Positions 48,423 to 58,576 of a stretch of 64,000 nt of DNA are shown piece after piece. The notes below the pieces were generated by a model. The model was given only the letters and a program-made list of their open reading frames with translations. It ran no database searches and was not told where the DNA came from. The stretch's first letter is position 1. Each line of letters opens with the position of its first letter. The stretch comes from Rhodococcus marinonascens NBRC 14363 (lineage in GTDB: Bacteria > Actinomycetota > Actinomycetes > Mycobacteriales > Mycobacteriaceae): positions 1-64,000 of the forward strand of contig NZ_BCXB01000003.1 of the NCBI RefSeq assembly GCF_001894885.1, given 5' to 3'. Position numbers and translations under genes: made by a program.

Positions 48423-49049
48423 TTGTCTTCCCATCGCCACCGCTCATCGCGTTCCCGTCGGGACACGGATTTCGTGCTGGATACGGTCAAGCTCGGTCGT
48501 CGCCCCGGTTCGATGCGCACGGTGGAACGGGTGCTGAAGGCGCCACAGCGTCTCGGCCTCGACCTGATCGCCATCGAGGAAGGATCGGAGATCGACCTCG
48601 ATCTCCGATTGGAGGCCGTATCCGAGGGGGTCCTGGTCACCGGTTCGCTACGAGCCGACACCGTCGGGGAGTGCTCGAGATGTCTCGAGCCGTTCTCCGA
48701 CTCGGTGGAACTCACGCTCACGGAGCTGTTCGCCTACCCGGACAGCGCTACGGAGGAGACCACTGAGGAGGGCGAGGTGTATCACGTCGTGGACGACGAG
48801 ATCGACCTCGAACCCGTCGTGATCGACGCGGTCGGCCTTGCCCTGCCGCTGCGGCCGCTCTGTAGTGACGACTGCCAAGGATTGTGCCCAGAATGCGGCG
48901 TTCGCCTGGCGATTGCTGAATCTGGCCATGGGCATGACATACTTGATCCTCGCTGGGCTGGTCTTGCGGCCAAATTTGCCGTGGATTCAGAGCCCCGCAA
49001 GAATCTTGTGAACACCAATCTTGTGAACACCGAAGCCGAGGAGAAGTAG
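48423..49049 (+). CDS. yceD: YceD (DUF177) family protein
   Basis: 208 residues from a TTG at 48423. The family is linked to 23S rRNA or ribosome metabolism and is nearly always next to rpmF, as here. The second half has a zinc-type cluster: CSRCLEPF, and later [13 protein letters not shown]. The C-terminal tail includes a duplicated NLVNT from a 15-bp DNA repeat. rpmF follows two bases after the stop. Confidence 0.92.
   Translation: MSSHRHRSSRSRRDTDFVLDTVKLGRRPGSMRTVERVLKAPQRLGLDLIAIEEGSEIDLDLRLEAVSEGVLVTGSLRADTVGECSRCLEPFSDSVELTLTELFAYPDSATEETTEEGEVYHVVDDEIDLEPVVIDAVGLALPLRPLCSDDCQGLCPECGVRLAIAESGHGHDILDPRWAGLAAKFAVDSEPRKNLVNTNLVNTEAEEK
49002..49031 (+). repeat. 15-bp tandem duplication at the end of yceD
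   Basis: AATCTTGTGAACACC occurs twice in tandem (49002-49016, 49017-49031), duplicating five residues in frame close to the C-terminus. Confidence 0.93.
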
Positions 49050-49051
49050 AA

Positions 49052-49234
49052 GTGGCTGTCCCCAAGCGCAAAATGTCGCGATCCAACACGAGGTCGCGTC
49101 GCAGCCAGTGGAAGACCACTGTGCCCACCCTCGTGACCTGCCCCAACCGTGGCTGCGGTGAGAAGACGCTGCCCCACATCGCGTGCCCGTCGTGCGGCAC
49201 GTACAAGGGCCGCCAGGTCACTGCCGCCGTCTAG
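49052..49234 (+). CDS. rpmF: 50S ribosomal protein L32
   Basis: 60 residues from a GTG. Starts [20 protein letters not shown], with a four-cysteine zinc ribbon ([20 protein letters not shown]). The GAGGAGAAG ribosome site is in the end of yceD. rnc follows after 19 bases. Confidence 0.97.
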   Translation: MAVPKRKMSRSNTRSRRSQWKTTVPTLVTCPNRGCGEKTLPHIACPSCGTYKGRQVTAAV

Positions 49235-49253
49235 TTCTCCGTAGAGAGACGTG

Positions 49254-50012
49254 ATGACGAGCGACATCAGTAATACACCCGCCGGCGGCGGGGAGGATCA
49301 TGCTTCCCTCCTCGCCGCTCTCGGCGTTGATATGGAGCCTTCGCTGTTGACTCTGGCGCTGACTCACCGCTCGTATGCATACGAGAACGGTGGTCTGCCG
49401 ACCAACGAGCGCCTCGAGTTCCTCGGCGACTCGGTGCTCGGAGTCACCATTACCGAGACGCTCTACCTCGCGCACCCCGACAGACCGGAGGGTGACCTCG
49501 CGAAGATTCGGGCCAGCATCGTCAATATGCATGCGCTTGCAGGGGTGGCCCGCACACTCGGTGAGGGCGGCCTCGGTGCCCATCTCCTGCTCGGCAAGGG
49601 CGAGGAGATGACCGGTGGTCGCGACAAGTCGAGCATCCTGGCCGACGGTATGGAGTCGATTCTCGGCGCCATCCATGTGGAGCACGGCATCGAGACCGCG
49701 CGTCGCGTCGTGCTCGACCTCTTCAGCGACCTCCTCCACCGCGCGCCGAGCCTCGGTGCGGGTCTGGATTGGAAGACGAGCCTGCAGGAGTTGACCGCCG
49801 AGCGTGGCATCGGCGTCCCGGCGTACCAGATCACCGCGACCGGGCCGGACCACGACAAAGAGTTCACCGCCACCGTCATCGTGGCAGGAAAGCCTCTCGG
49901 CGTCGGCGTCGGCCGGTCCAAGAAAGATGCGGAGCAGAAGGCCGCGAGCACGGCGTGGACCGCGCTGTCCGATTCCGGACCAGACGTGGCCGACGACGAC
50001 GTCAGTGCCTGA
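49254..50012 (+). CDS. rnc: ribonuclease III
   Basis: Cuts double-stranded RNA in rRNA maturation. 252 residues. The catalytic helix [13 protein letters not shown] (51-63; Glu55, Asp59) and the second site [17 protein letters not shown] are present, and the C-terminal dsRNA-binding domain (about 165-238) starts at [17 protein letters not shown] 49254 is preferred over the adjacent GTG 49251 by spacing to AGAGAG. It overlaps mutM by eight bases. Confidence 0.96.
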   Translation: MTSDISNTPAGGGEDHASLLAALGVDMEPSLLTLALTHRSYAYENGGLPTNERLEFLGDSVLGVTITETLYLAHPDRPEGDLAKIRASIVNMHALAGVARTLGEGGLGAHLLLGKGEEMTGGRDKSSILADGMESILGAIHVEHGIETARRVVLDLFSDLLHRAPSLGAGLDWKTSLQELTAERGIGVPAYQITATGPDHDKEFTATVIVAGKPLGVGVGRSKKDAEQKAASTAWTALSDSGPDVADDDVSA

Positions 50013-50874
50013 ACTACCAGAAGTCGAGGTGGTCCGGCGCGGACTCGAACGCCACATCGTGGGGGCTTCGATCGATTCCGTCGAAATCTTGCACCCGCGC
50101 GCGATCCGGCGCCATCTGTCCGGCGCGGCCGATCTCAGCGGTCAGGTCACCGGTGAACGCATCACGAGAGCGGACCGTCGGGGGAAATACTTGTGGCTGG
50201 TTCTCGAACCCAGCACGGTGGCCCTCGTCGTGCATCTCGGAATGAGCGGGCAGATGCTGGTGCAGCAACCGGAAATCCCGACGGAGAAGCACCTGCGCAT
50301 CCGGGCCCGACTTGATTCCGGGCTCGACCTACGGTTCGTCGACCAACGCACCTTCGGCGGTTGGGCGGTGGCGCCTCTCGTCGAGATTGACGGTTCGCTC
50401 GTCCCGGACTCCATAGCCCACATCGCGCTGGATCCGCTGGATCCGCGCTTCGACCTCCCGGCGACCGCCAAGGTGATGCGCGGCAAGCACACCGAGATCA
50501 AGCGCGCGCTCTTGGATCAGACCGTTGTCTCCGGGATCGGCAACATCTACGCAGACGAGGCGCTGTGGCGCGCACGAATACACGGAAACCGCAGGACCGA
50601 CCGGGTCGGTGGCCCCAAGATTCGTGAATTGCTCACGTCTGCAGAGCATGTCATGCGAGAGGCGCTGACTCAGGGCGGCACGTCGTTCGATGCGCTGTAC
50701 GTGAACGTTAACGGCGAATCAGGCTACTTCGATCGTTCGCTGTCCGCCTATGGGCAGGAGGATCGTCCGTGCCCACGGTGTGGCACCGCGATCCGACGGG
50801 AGAAGTTCATGAACCGATCGTCGTTCAGTTGCCCGAAATGCCAACCGGCCCAGCGGCGAGGTCCGGCGAACTGA
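50005..50874 (+). CDS. mutM: formamidopyrimidine-DNA glycosylase
   Basis: Removes 8-oxoguanine and formamidopyrimidine from DNA. 289 residues from the GTG at 50005, placing the catalytic Pro directly after the initiator ([14 protein letters not shown], with Glu3). A helix-two-turn-helix core ([20 protein letters not shown]) and a four-cysteine zinc finger (CPRCGT and CPKCQ) follow. Its start lies inside the rnc end. Its last 50 bases overlap the convergent PNPOx gene. Confidence 0.97.
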   Translation: MPELPEVEVVRRGLERHIVGASIDSVEILHPRAIRRHLSGAADLSGQVTGERITRADRRGKYLWLVLEPSTVALVVHLGMSGQMLVQQPEIPTEKHLRIRARLDSGLDLRFVDQRTFGGWAVAPLVEIDGSLVPDSIAHIALDPLDPRFDLPATAKVMRGKHTEIKRALLDQTVVSGIGNIYADEALWRARIHGNRRTDRVGGPKIRELLTSAEHVMREALTQGGTSFDALYVNVNGESGYFDRSLSAYGQEDRPCPRCGTAIRREKFMNRSSFSCPKCQPAQRRGPAN

Positions 50875-51529
50875 TCCGTGCGCGCTCGGCTGCCGCGGTC
50901 TCTTCGGTGAGCGGATTCTCTGGGGTGGCGGCATGGCGCGCTGTCGTCTTGGCGTCGAAGTAGTCGCCGCCCTTACGCTTGACGTCGTCGGTGCCCCATT
51001 CGCGATCCAGCGGCGCCGGCACCATCCTCGGAATATGTTTGCGGCAGTGAATGTATGCTTCCTCCACCTCGACGACCACCCACCGTTCCGGGGTTCGGCC
51101 TTTCGCGTGATTCGCCGGGAGATCCGGGACATCGGAGCGCATGACGTCGTCCTCCACGATCCGGGCGGAGCCATTGATGTGCAGTCCGATGAGGTCTTGG
51201 ACGAAATCCACCAGAATGATGCCGACGTGCGGGTTCTCCAGGATGTTGCCGAGACTCGCCATGACACCGTTGCCGCGGTACTCCGGGTAGGCGAGGGTCT
51301 TCGAATCGATGACGTAAATGAATCCAGGCACTCCGGCGCGCAGACTGTTGTCGCACTCGCCGGACGAGTCGGAGGTGGCGATGAAGGCGATCTCTTGGAG
51401 GCCGACGAACTTGATCATTGCCGGATTGAGGTGGTCCAGCATTTGATCCGAGTAGAACTTTTCGGCGCGATCCGCGGTGCCGCGCTCGAGTTGAAGTCGA
51501 CGCTCTCCCTCGCTACCCATCTGGCCCAT
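50825..51529 (-). CDS. pyridoxamine 5'-phosphate oxidase-family flavoprotein
   Basis: 234 residues from an ATG at 51529, with GGGGA upstream. A split-barrel flavin protein: [40 protein letters not shown] and [10 protein letters not shown] are typical. The C-terminal ~40 residues are Ala/Glu-rich and probably disordered. The substrate is unknown. Its 3' end overlaps mutM on the opposite strand by 50 bases, an unusually deep tail-to-tail overlap. It is the only minus-strand gene between 38.6 kb and the right edge. Confidence 0.87.
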   Translation of the reverse strand: MGQMGSEGERRLQLERGTADRAEKFYSDQMLDHLNPAMIKFVGLQEIAFIATSDSSGECDNSLRAGVPGFIYVIDSKTLAYPEYRGNGVMASLGNILENPHVGIILVDFVQDLIGLHINGSARIVEDDVMRSDVPDLPANHAKGRTPERWVVVEVEEAYIHCRKHIPRMVPAPLDREWGTDDVKRKGGDYFDAKTTARHAATPENPLTEETAAAERARISSPDLAAGPVGISGN

Positions 51530-51681
51530 CTACATTCCCCGCTATGTCTCGGCGTTATTGGTCGGTTCACCCTACGGCCCATCTCTGCCCGAAGCGAGAA
51601 TCGGCGTGCACCATTCGACGGAGGTCGCTGCCGCCAACCCACCTGCCTGGCGTCGCGCTGTCCGGTGGCAGGATTGCGCTC

Positions 51682-52122
51682 ATGGCGGAACAAGCTTCTG
51701 ATGCGACGGCGGCCACCTCACTATGGGTCGAGCGAACGGGAACCCGGCTCTATACCGGCCGAAGTTCACGAGGTGCCGAGGTCCTGATCGGTTCCGAAGG
51801 GGTGGCAGGGGTGTTCACACCCGGGGAGCTCCTGAAGATCGCGCTCGCCGCCTGCAGTGGGATGAGTTCGGACTTCCCGCTGTCTCGGCGCCTCGGCGAC
51901 AACTACGAGGCCACGATCCGGGTATCGGGTGCCGCGGACCGCGAGGAGGAGGTATACCCGCAGTTGGACGAGGTGCTGTCGCTGGATCTGAGCGAGTTGG
52001 ACGCGGACGCGCGGGAGCGTCTGGTGGCGCTGGTGGAACGGTCGGTGGACAAGGTCTGCACGGTGGGACGAACTTTGAAGGCGGGCACGAAGGTGACGTT
52101 GACCGTGGAGGCGGACGTATGA
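51682..52122 (+). CDS. OsmC-family peroxidase-like protein
   Basis: 146 residues from the ATG at 51682. The OsmC/Ohr fold has two active cysteines, here in ALAACSGM and DKVCTVGRTLKAG, and the LYTGRSSRGAEVLIG start. Family members reduce organic hydroperoxides. Equivalent to Rv2923c by position. Its stop overlaps the start of the next gene (ATGA). Confidence 0.92.
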   Translation: MAEQASDATAATSLWVERTGTRLYTGRSSRGAEVLIGSEGVAGVFTPGELLKIALAACSGMSSDFPLSRRLGDNYEATIRVSGAADREEEVYPQLDEVLSLDLSELDADARERLVALVERSVDKVCTVGRTLKAGTKVTLTVEADV

Positions 52123-53075
52123 TGCGGCGTGAGCTTGCCGTGCTCGTCATAAGTGTGGCGCTCGGCGGGGGTTTGCTGGTGGCCGCGCCCGCGGTGGCGG
52201 TGCCGCCATTCCCGCAAGCGGCGGTGCCGCCATTCCCGCAAGCGGCCGGTTCGTGCACGCCCTGGGCGGTGTCGGAGGTGACATCTGGGGTGGGGGTTCT
52301 CGAGAACCTGGCGTTCGACGGCATGGGCACCATGCTGGTCGCACGGACGGACCTGGTGGGGGGTGGAGCGCTCGACGGAGTCAGCCCCGACGGAACCGTG
52401 ACCCCGATCGTCCCTGAGGTCGTGGCACCGGGCGGAATCGCCGTGGACGGCGACGACGTCTACTTCGCGACGGGCAACTCGTTCACCGCCGGCATCATGG
52501 GTACGGACAACGGGACGGTGGAGGTGGTGAGTCTCGGCACGGGTGATGCACGCACTGTGGCAGAGGGGCTGGTCATGCCGAACGGTCTCGTCCGGCTGAC
52601 AAACGGCGACATCCTTACCTCCCGAAATCTGGGCTCGGGGGCGGGAATCACCCGGCTCCCGGCGGCGGAACCCCACACCCCCGAGGTCGTGCGTACCGAT
52701 CTGGGCACGGTCGACGGATTGGCCGTCCACGACGGGAACGTCTACACGGTGACGACTTTCGACGCAACGACCACGCTGCACATCCTGCGCGAGGACGACC
52801 TGGGCGGCACCGTCGTGTCGATCGAGTTGCCCGGCTTCGGCCCCCTCAACGCAGCCGACGACCTCACCGTCGGACCGGACGGGATCGTCTACGTCGCGTA
52901 CAACGGCGCCGGCAAGGTGGTGCGCGTCGATCCCACGACGGGGGAGAGTTGCGACATCGCGTGGGGTCTGCCCCTGGTGTCCTCGGTAAGGTTCGGCGCC
53001 GGTCCGGGCTGGAACCCGGACGCGCTCTACGCCACGAGTTTCACCGGCACGATTTATCAGCTCGAACGGTCGTGA
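52119..53075 (+). CDS. secreted ScyD/ScyE-like beta-propeller protein
   Basis: 318 residues with a signal peptide (basic start, hydrophobic segment, likely cleavage after AVA near residue 27). The mature protein is a six-bladed NHL/SMP-30-like propeller: GVLENLAFDGMGTMLVART, GIAVDGDDVYFATGN, LTVGPDGIVYVAYNGAGKVV. Two cysteines (SCTPW, ESCDIAW) may form a disulfide. Function is unknown. Just after the signal peptide, VPPFPQAA is duplicated by a DNA repeat. It overlaps OsmC upstream and acyP downstream, so the three form one unit. Confidence 0.85.
   Translation: MMRRELAVLVISVALGGGLLVAAPAVAVPPFPQAAVPPFPQAAGSCTPWAVSEVTSGVGVLENLAFDGMGTMLVARTDLVGGGALDGVSPDGTVTPIVPEVVAPGGIAVDGDDVYFATGNSFTAGIMGTDNGTVEVVSLGTGDARTVAEGLVMPNGLVRLTNGDILTSRNLGSGAGITRLPAAEPHTPEVVRTDLGTVDGLAVHDGNVYTVTTFDATTTLHILREDDLGGTVVSIELPGFGPLNAADDLTVGPDGIVYVAYNGAGKVVRVDPTTGESCDIAWGLPLVSSVRFGAGPGWNPDALYATSFTGTIYQLERS
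52197..52244 (+). repeat. 24-bp tandem duplication behind a signal peptide
   Basis: A 24-base unit starting GCGGTGCCGCCATTCC occurs twice (52197-52220, 52221-52244), duplicating AVPPFPQA in frame in the exported protein. Confidence 0.95.
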
Positions 53076-53350
53076 CGGACCCGGAAAGAATGACCGCATG
53101 GGTGCACGGGTTCGTGCAGGGTGTGGGATTCCGGTGGTGGACTCGTGCGCGCGCACTCGAACTCGGACTCGTCGGGTACGCGGCCAACCAAAGGGACGGC
53201 CGGGTGCTGGTGATCGCAGAGGGACCGCGCGACAAGCTGGACACCTTGCTGGCGCTCTTGCGTTCCGGCGACACGCCGGGGGCTGTCGATCTCGTCGTCG
53301 AGCAGTGGGATCCGGCGCGCGGGGGCTTGTCTGGGTTCGTCGAACGGTGA
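53072..53350 (+). CDS. acyP: acylphosphatase
   Basis: Hydrolyses acyl phosphates. 92 residues. Catalytic Arg21 in [13 protein letters not shown] and Asn39 in [11 protein letters not shown]. Start GTG overlaps the previous stop (GTGA). It precedes smc by 22 bases, as in mycobacteria. Confidence 0.95.
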   Translation: MTDPERMTAWVHGFVQGVGFRWWTRARALELGLVGYAANQRDGRVLVIAEGPRDKLDTLLALLRSGDTPGAVDLVVEQWDPARGGLSGFVER

Positions 53351-53358
53351 ACCGACGG

Positions 53359-53364
53359 TAAGGT
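53359..53364 (+). promoter_or_regulatory. -10 box for smc
   Basis: TAAGGT ends eight bases before the ATG at 53373, right after the acyP stop, so smc may also be transcribed on its own with almost no leader. Confidence 0.35.
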
Positions 53365-53372
53365 CGTTCTTC

Positions 53373-56300
53373 ATGCATCTGAAGAGTCTGACGCTGAAGG
53401 GATTCAAATCTTTTGCGTCGGCAACGACTCTACGATTCGAACCGGGGATCACCTGTGTGGTCGGGCCGAACGGGTCGGGCAAGTCCAACGTGGTCGACGC
53501 GCTCACCTGGGTCATGGGTGAGCAGGGTGCGAAGGCGCTACGCGGGGGCAAGATGGAGGACGTCATCTTCGCCGGCACCGCGGGACGGGCGCCCCTCGGC
53601 CGCGCCGAGGTGACGCTGACTATCGACAATTCCGACGGCGCCCTGCCGATCGACTATTCCGAGGTGTCCATCACCCGGCGGATGTTCCGTGACGGCGCCG
53701 GTGAATACGAGATCAACGGCAGTTCGTGTCGACTGATGGACGTGCAGGAGTTGCTCAGCGATTCCGGCATAGGTCGGGAGATGCACGTGATCGTGGGGCA
53801 GGGCCGATTGGCTGCCATTCTCGAATCGCGGCCGGAGGATCGGCGTGCGTTCATCGAGGAAGCCGCGGGTGTCCTCAAACATCGCAAACGCAAGGAAAAG
53901 GCGGTCCGCAAACTTGACGCGATGCAGGCCAACCTGGCACGCCTGAACGATCTGACTGCTGAACTGCGACGCCAGCTCAAACCGCTCGGTCGTCAGGCCG
54001 AGGTGGCGCGTCGCGCCCAGACCGTGCAGGCCGACCTCCGCGATGCGAAACTGCGGCTCGCCGCGGACGACCTGGTCACCCGGCGCGAGGAGTTCGCGAC
54101 CCAGGCGCAGGACGAGAAGCTGGCCCGCGAGCAACACGATTACGTGACCGAGGCACTCGACGAGGCCAATCTCGAACTCGGCCGTCACGAGCAGGAACTG
54201 TCGAGGCTCACTCCGGGAGCCGAGGCCGCCGCGCAGACGTGGTTCCAGTTGTCCGCACTTGCGGAACGCGTCAACGCGACGATCCGCATCGCCCGCGAAC
54301 GGGCACGCCATCTCGACTCCGAGCCCGCCGCGAACCGCGGTCAAGACCCTGACGAGATGGAGGCTCGCGCCGACCGGATAGCGGCGGAGGAAAGCGAACT
54401 CGTCGAAGCCGTCGAGATTGCGCGTGCGGCACTCGACGCAGCCAAGGAAGAGTTGGTGCAGGGAGAGCAGACCGCAGCAGAGGCGGAGCGGGCTCACATG
54501 GCGGCCGTGCGGGCGATCGCCGACCGCAGAGAGGGCCTCGCTCGATTGTCGGGACAGGTCGACACCTTGCGGAGCCGTGGCGATTCGGTTGACGCCGAGG
54601 TCGCCCGGTTGACCGCGGCGATCGAAGAGGCGCGCCATCGCGGCAACGCGGCCCAGTCCGAATTCGAGGTGGTCCAGGAAGAGATCGGTGACCTCGATGC
54701 CGGAGAACTCGGACTCGACTCCCACCATGAGCGCGCTGTCGAGGCACTGCGCCTGATCACCGAACGGGTGACCGAACTCCAGACCGACGAGCGGGCAGCC
54801 GGCCAGGAGGTGGCGTCGCTGCGAGCTCGAATCGACGCCCTGTCCATGGGACTCGAACGCAGGGACGGCGCAGGTTGGCTCGTCGAGAACCGCAGCGCGG
54901 ACGGGATCCGAGGACCGATCGGTGGACTCATCACTGTCGAAAAGGGTTACGAGGCCGCCGTCGCGGCAGCCATGGGACCTGCCGCCGAGGCCGTCGTCGC
55001 GGAATCACTCGACGCCGCCCGCGGGGCGGTCAGTGCGTTGAAGGAGACCGACAGTGGCCGGGCGTCTCTGGTCATCGGGACCGATCAGCTACCGCCCGCC
55101 ACGGGGCACCTGGACCCCGGCGCCCGGTGGGTCGTCGACGTGATCGACTGCTCGCCCGAACTACGGACCGGGCTGTCCGCACTTCTCGGCGGTGTCGTCG
55201 TGGTCGACTCCCTCGACGACGCCGTGGAGGCGGTCCGGCGCAGGCCGGACGTGCGCGCAGTCACCCGCGCCGGAGACCTTCTCGGTGCGGGCTGGATGAG
55301 TGGTGGCTCGGACCGTCAGCCCAGCACCCTCGAAGTCCAGGCGGCGGTCGACAATTCGGTGCAAGACCTGGCCCGTGCCGAACGCCGTGCCGAAGAGTTG
55401 TCTGCGGCATTGTCCGGCGCCGTAGCGGAACAGGCTGCCCGGCAGGAGAACGCCGAGCAGGCACTGGCCGCGCTGAACGAGTCGGACGCCGCGATGTCAG
55501 CCATCTACGAGCGACTGGGCCGCCTCGGCCAGGCAGCGCGGGCCGCACATGCCGAGTCGGAGCGTCTCATGGCCCAACGGGAGAGGGCCGAGAGTGGTCG
55601 CGAGGAGACGCTGACCGCGCTGGCCGAACTCGAAGAGCGGCTTCGCGTCGCAGAACAGGACGGGTCGTCGACCGGCGCCGAATCGGGTGGCTCCGATTCG
55701 ACGAGTATCGATCGTGAAGTGGCCGCGGCAGCGCTTGCGGAAGTCCGTGCCGTGGAGATGGAAGCCCGACTGTCCGTACGCACGGCGGAGGAACGAGCCG
55801 AGTCGGTTCGCGGCAAGGCCGACTCGCTGCGCCGCGCCGCTCAGGTGGAACGCGATGCCCGCGTCCGGGCGGAGCGTGCGATGGCGGCCCGCCAGAACGC
55901 GGCCGCGGTCGGGGCGGCTGTGGCCGAATCAGGACAGCGGGTGGCCGAGCACCTCGGCGAGGTCGTCGATGCCGCAATGACCCACCGTGACGAACTCGCT
56001 CGCACCCGTACTGAACGGACGACCCAACTCGACCAAGTCAAGGAGCGGGTGCGTCAGCTGACCGGACAACTGGCATCGCTCACCGACGCCGTGCACCGCG
56101 ACGAGTTGGTCCGAGCCCAGGCCGCGTTGCGCATCGAACAGCTCGAAGAGTCGATTCTCGGGCAGCACGGGATCGGCCTGGACGACCTCATCGCCGAATA
56201 CGGTCCGGATGTTGCGCTGCCACCGTCTCCGCTGGAACTGGAGGAATACGAGCAGGCCAAGGAACGCGGTGAACAGGTCACAATGCCCGCGCCGATTCCC

Positions 56301-56978
56301 TACGACCGCGCAACCCAGGAACGTCGCGCGAAGCGCGCCGAGAAGGACTTGGCGACGCTCGGCAGGGTCAACCCGCTCGCTCTCGAGGAGTTTGCCGCAC
56401 TCGAGGAACGCTACAACTTCCTCTCGACCCAACTCGAGGACGTGAAGACGGCACGCAAGGACCTACTCGGCGTCGTGGCGGACGTCGATGCCCGCATCCT
56501 GCAGGTATTCGCCGAGGCGTACTCCGACGTCGAACGCGAATTCGTGCAGGTGTTCGCGAAACTGTTTCCCGGCGGCGAGGGCAGACTGGTGCTGACCGAC
56601 CCGTCCGACATGCTCACGACCGGCATCGAGGTGGAGGCCCGGCCACCGGGAAAGAAGATCAAACGATTGTCGCTGCTTTCCGGCGGCGAGAAGTCGCTGA
56701 CGGCGGTGGCGATGCTGGTCGCGATCTTCCGCGCCAGGCCTTCCCCGTTCTATGTGATGGACGAGGTGGAGGCCGCACTCGACGACACGAACCTGCGGCG
56801 TCTCATCGGCTTGTTCGAGCAGTTGCGGGAGAAGTCGCAGCTGATCGTCATCACCCACCAGAAGCCGACGATGGAGGTCGCTGACGCCTTGTACGGCGTC
56901 AGCATGCGCGGTGATGGCATCACGACAGTCATTTCGCAGCGGCTTCGTGGTCAGGACATGGCGGCCGCGGAAGCCTGA
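53373..56978 (+). CDS. smc: chromosome segregation protein SMC
   Basis: Condensin ATPase that organises the chromosome. 1201 residues. N-terminal ATPase head with Walker [16 protein letters not shown] (30-44), a first long coiled coil (about 165-490), a flexible hinge (about 505-650, [20 protein letters not shown]), a second coiled coil (about 670-1010), and the C-terminal head with [14 protein letters not shown] and Walker [14 protein letters not shown]. Full length and intact. scpA and scpB are not in the window. Confidence 0.97.
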   Translation: MHLKSLTLKGFKSFASATTLRFEPGITCVVGPNGSGKSNVVDALTWVMGEQGAKALRGGKMEDVIFAGTAGRAPLGRAEVTLTIDNSDGALPIDYSEVSITRRMFRDGAGEYEINGSSCRLMDVQELLSDSGIGREMHVIVGQGRLAAILESRPEDRRAFIEEAAGVLKHRKRKEKAVRKLDAMQANLARLNDLTAELRRQLKPLGRQAEVARRAQTVQADLRDAKLRLAADDLVTRREEFATQAQDEKLAREQHDYVTEALDEANLELGRHEQELSRLTPGAEAAAQTWFQLSALAERVNATIRIARERARHLDSEPAANRGQDPDEMEARADRIAAEESELVEAVEIARAALDAAKEELVQGEQTAAEAERAHMAAVRAIADRREGLARLSGQVDTLRSRGDSVDAEVARLTAAIEEARHRGNAAQSEFEVVQEEIGDLDAGELGLDSHHERAVEALRLITERVTELQTDERAAGQEVASLRARIDALSMGLERRDGAGWLVENRSADGIRGPIGGLITVEKGYEAAVAAAMGPAAEAVVAESLDAARGAVSALKETDSGRASLVIGTDQLPPATGHLDPGARWVVDVIDCSPELRTGLSALLGGVVVVDSLDDAVEAVRRRPDVRAVTRAGDLLGAGWMSGGSDRQPSTLEVQAAVDNSVQDLARAERRAEELSAALSGAVAEQAARQENAEQALAALNESDAAMSAIYERLGRLGQAARAAHAESERLMAQRERAESGREETLTALAELEERLRVAEQDGSSTGAESGGSDSTSIDREVAAAALAEVRAVEMEARLSVRTAEERAESVRGKADSLRRAAQVERDARVRAERAMAARQNAAAVGAAVAESGQRVAEHLGEVVDAAMTHRDELARTRTERTTQLDQVKERVRQLTGQLASLTDAVHRDELVRAQAALRIEQLEESILGQHGIGLDDLIAEYGPDVALPPSPLELEEYEQAKERGEQVTMPAPIPYDRATQERRAKRAEKDLATLGRVNPLALEEFAALEERYNFLSTQLEDVKTARKDLLGVVADVDARILQVFAEAYSDVEREFVQVFAKLFPGGEGRLVLTDPSDMLTTGIEVEARPPGKKIKRLSLLSGGEKSLTAVAMLVAIFRARPSPFYVMDEVEAALDDTNLRRLIGLFEQLREKSQLIVITHQKPTMEVADALYGVSMRGDGITTVISQRLRGQDMAAAEA

Positions 56979-57077
56979 GAGGCCGCCACTTCCAGGCGGT
57001 TGCCGGCCGCGTGTAACTTCCTCTGTCCGAGTGGTCGTTCTCAACACCTGGCCGAGTGAGCAGTTCATGATCGACTA

Positions 57078-58520
57078 ATGGATGTGGCTGTCGATGCTGT
57101 AGCGAAGGTCAACGACATCTACTGGTACGGCGTCATCGTGCTGCTCGTAGGTTTGGGCCTGTATATCACCGTGTGGTCAGGGTTCGTGCAGATCCGGTTG
57201 CTGCCCGACATGCTGCGCTCGATCACCGAGCGCGCGGAGACACTCCCAGACGGCACCAAGGGGATCTCGGCGTTCCGGGCCTTCTCCATCTCGGCCGGCT
57301 CGCGTGTCGGTACCGGAAACATCGTCGGGGTCGGCATCGCCATCAGTATGGGCGGGCCGGGTGCCGTGTTCTGGATGTGGGCGATGGCAATCATCGGTGC
57401 GGCAACCGCGTTTGTGGAGTCCACCCTCGCGCAGGTGTACAAGGTGCGTGACCGGGACGGATTCCGCGGTGGCCCCGCGTACTACATGCAGTACGGATTG
57501 CGGCGACGCTGGATGGGTGTGATCTTCGCTGTCGTCATCACGCTCACCTACGGGTTCGTTTTCAACGCGGTGCAGACCAACTCGATCGTCGACGCGGCGT
57601 CGACGTCGATCGGGTTCGAGGGGCCCGGCCCGGCGGCACTCGTCGGGGTTGTGGTCGCGGTGCTGACCGCCGCCGTGATCTTCGGCGGTGTGCGCCGGAT
57701 CTCGGGGGTCTCACAGATCGTCGTTCCAGTGGTCGCTGTTGCGTACCTCGTCCTCGGGTTGCTGGTCGTGGCGCTCAACCTTGGTGAGGTGCCGCATATG
57801 TTCGAGTTGATCGTCCAGAACGCGTTTGGCATTGAGGAGATCGTCGGCGGTGGTTTCGCCGCGGCGTTCATGAACGGTATCCGCCGGGGCCTGTTCTCCA
57901 ACGAAGCCGGCATGGGTTCCGCGCCGAATGCTGCCGCCACCGCAGCAGTTTCGCATCCCGTCAAGCAGGGATTGGTGCAGAGCCTGGGCGTCTACTTCGA
58001 CACACTGCTGGTCTGCTCGATCACGGCGTTCATCATCCTGCTGTCGAAGCCCGAATACGGCACCACAGCCGGCGCCTCGCTCACTCAGAACGCACTGGCC
58101 GCCCAACTCGGTGGCTGGACAGTACACTTCCTCGCGATCGCAATCTTCTTCCTGGCCTTCACCTCGGTTATCGGCAACTACTACTACGGCGAGGCCAACA
58201 TCGAGTTCCTCACAGGTTCCCGGGGTGCACTGCAAGTGTTCCGCGCGCTGGTCGTGGTGTGCGTGTTCGCGGGCGCCGTCGGGTCACTTCCGCTCGTGTG
58301 GGGTCTGGCCGATCTCTTCATGGGTGTGATGGCGACGATCAACCTCATTGCACTGGTTCCGCTGTCGGGTGTCGCGTTCGCGTTGTTCGTGCACTACACG
58401 CGCCAGCGGATCCGGGGAATCGATCCGGTATTCCATCGCGCCGACCTGCCCGGGATACGCGGTGTGCAGGTATGGGAGGAGACGGACGCCGCGCACGGCG
58501 GGATGTCCGATCGTGGCTGA
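57078..58520 (+). CDS. alanine/glycine:cation symporter (AGCS family)
   Basis: 480 residues with about ten to eleven membrane segments, importing alanine or glycine with sodium or protons. AGCS signatures are AFSISAGSRVGTGNIVGVG and RRGLFSNEAGMGSAPNAAA. The ion and substrate are inferred from the family. It starts 99 bases after smc and ends 56 before ftsY, on the same strand. Confidence 0.93.
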   Translation: MDVAVDAVAKVNDIYWYGVIVLLVGLGLYITVWSGFVQIRLLPDMLRSITERAETLPDGTKGISAFRAFSISAGSRVGTGNIVGVGIAISMGGPGAVFWMWAMAIIGAATAFVESTLAQVYKVRDRDGFRGGPAYYMQYGLRRRWMGVIFAVVITLTYGFVFNAVQTNSIVDAASTSIGFEGPGPAALVGVVVAVLTAAVIFGGVRRISGVSQIVVPVVAVAYLVLGLLVVALNLGEVPHMFELIVQNAFGIEEIVGGGFAAAFMNGIRRGLFSNEAGMGSAPNAAATAAVSHPVKQGLVQSLGVYFDTLLVCSITAFIILLSKPEYGTTAGASLTQNALAAQLGGWTVHFLAIAIFFLAFTSVIGNYYYGEANIEFLTGSRGALQVFRALVVVCVFAGAVGSLPLVWGLADLFMGVMATINLIALVPLSGVAFALFVHYTRQRIRGIDPVFHRADLPGIRGVQVWEETDAAHGGMSDRG

Positions 58521-58576
58521 GCAGCTCGCGCAAGCCTGACAGGTCGCCGCGTCCCGTGGCCTGAAACAATGGCGTC

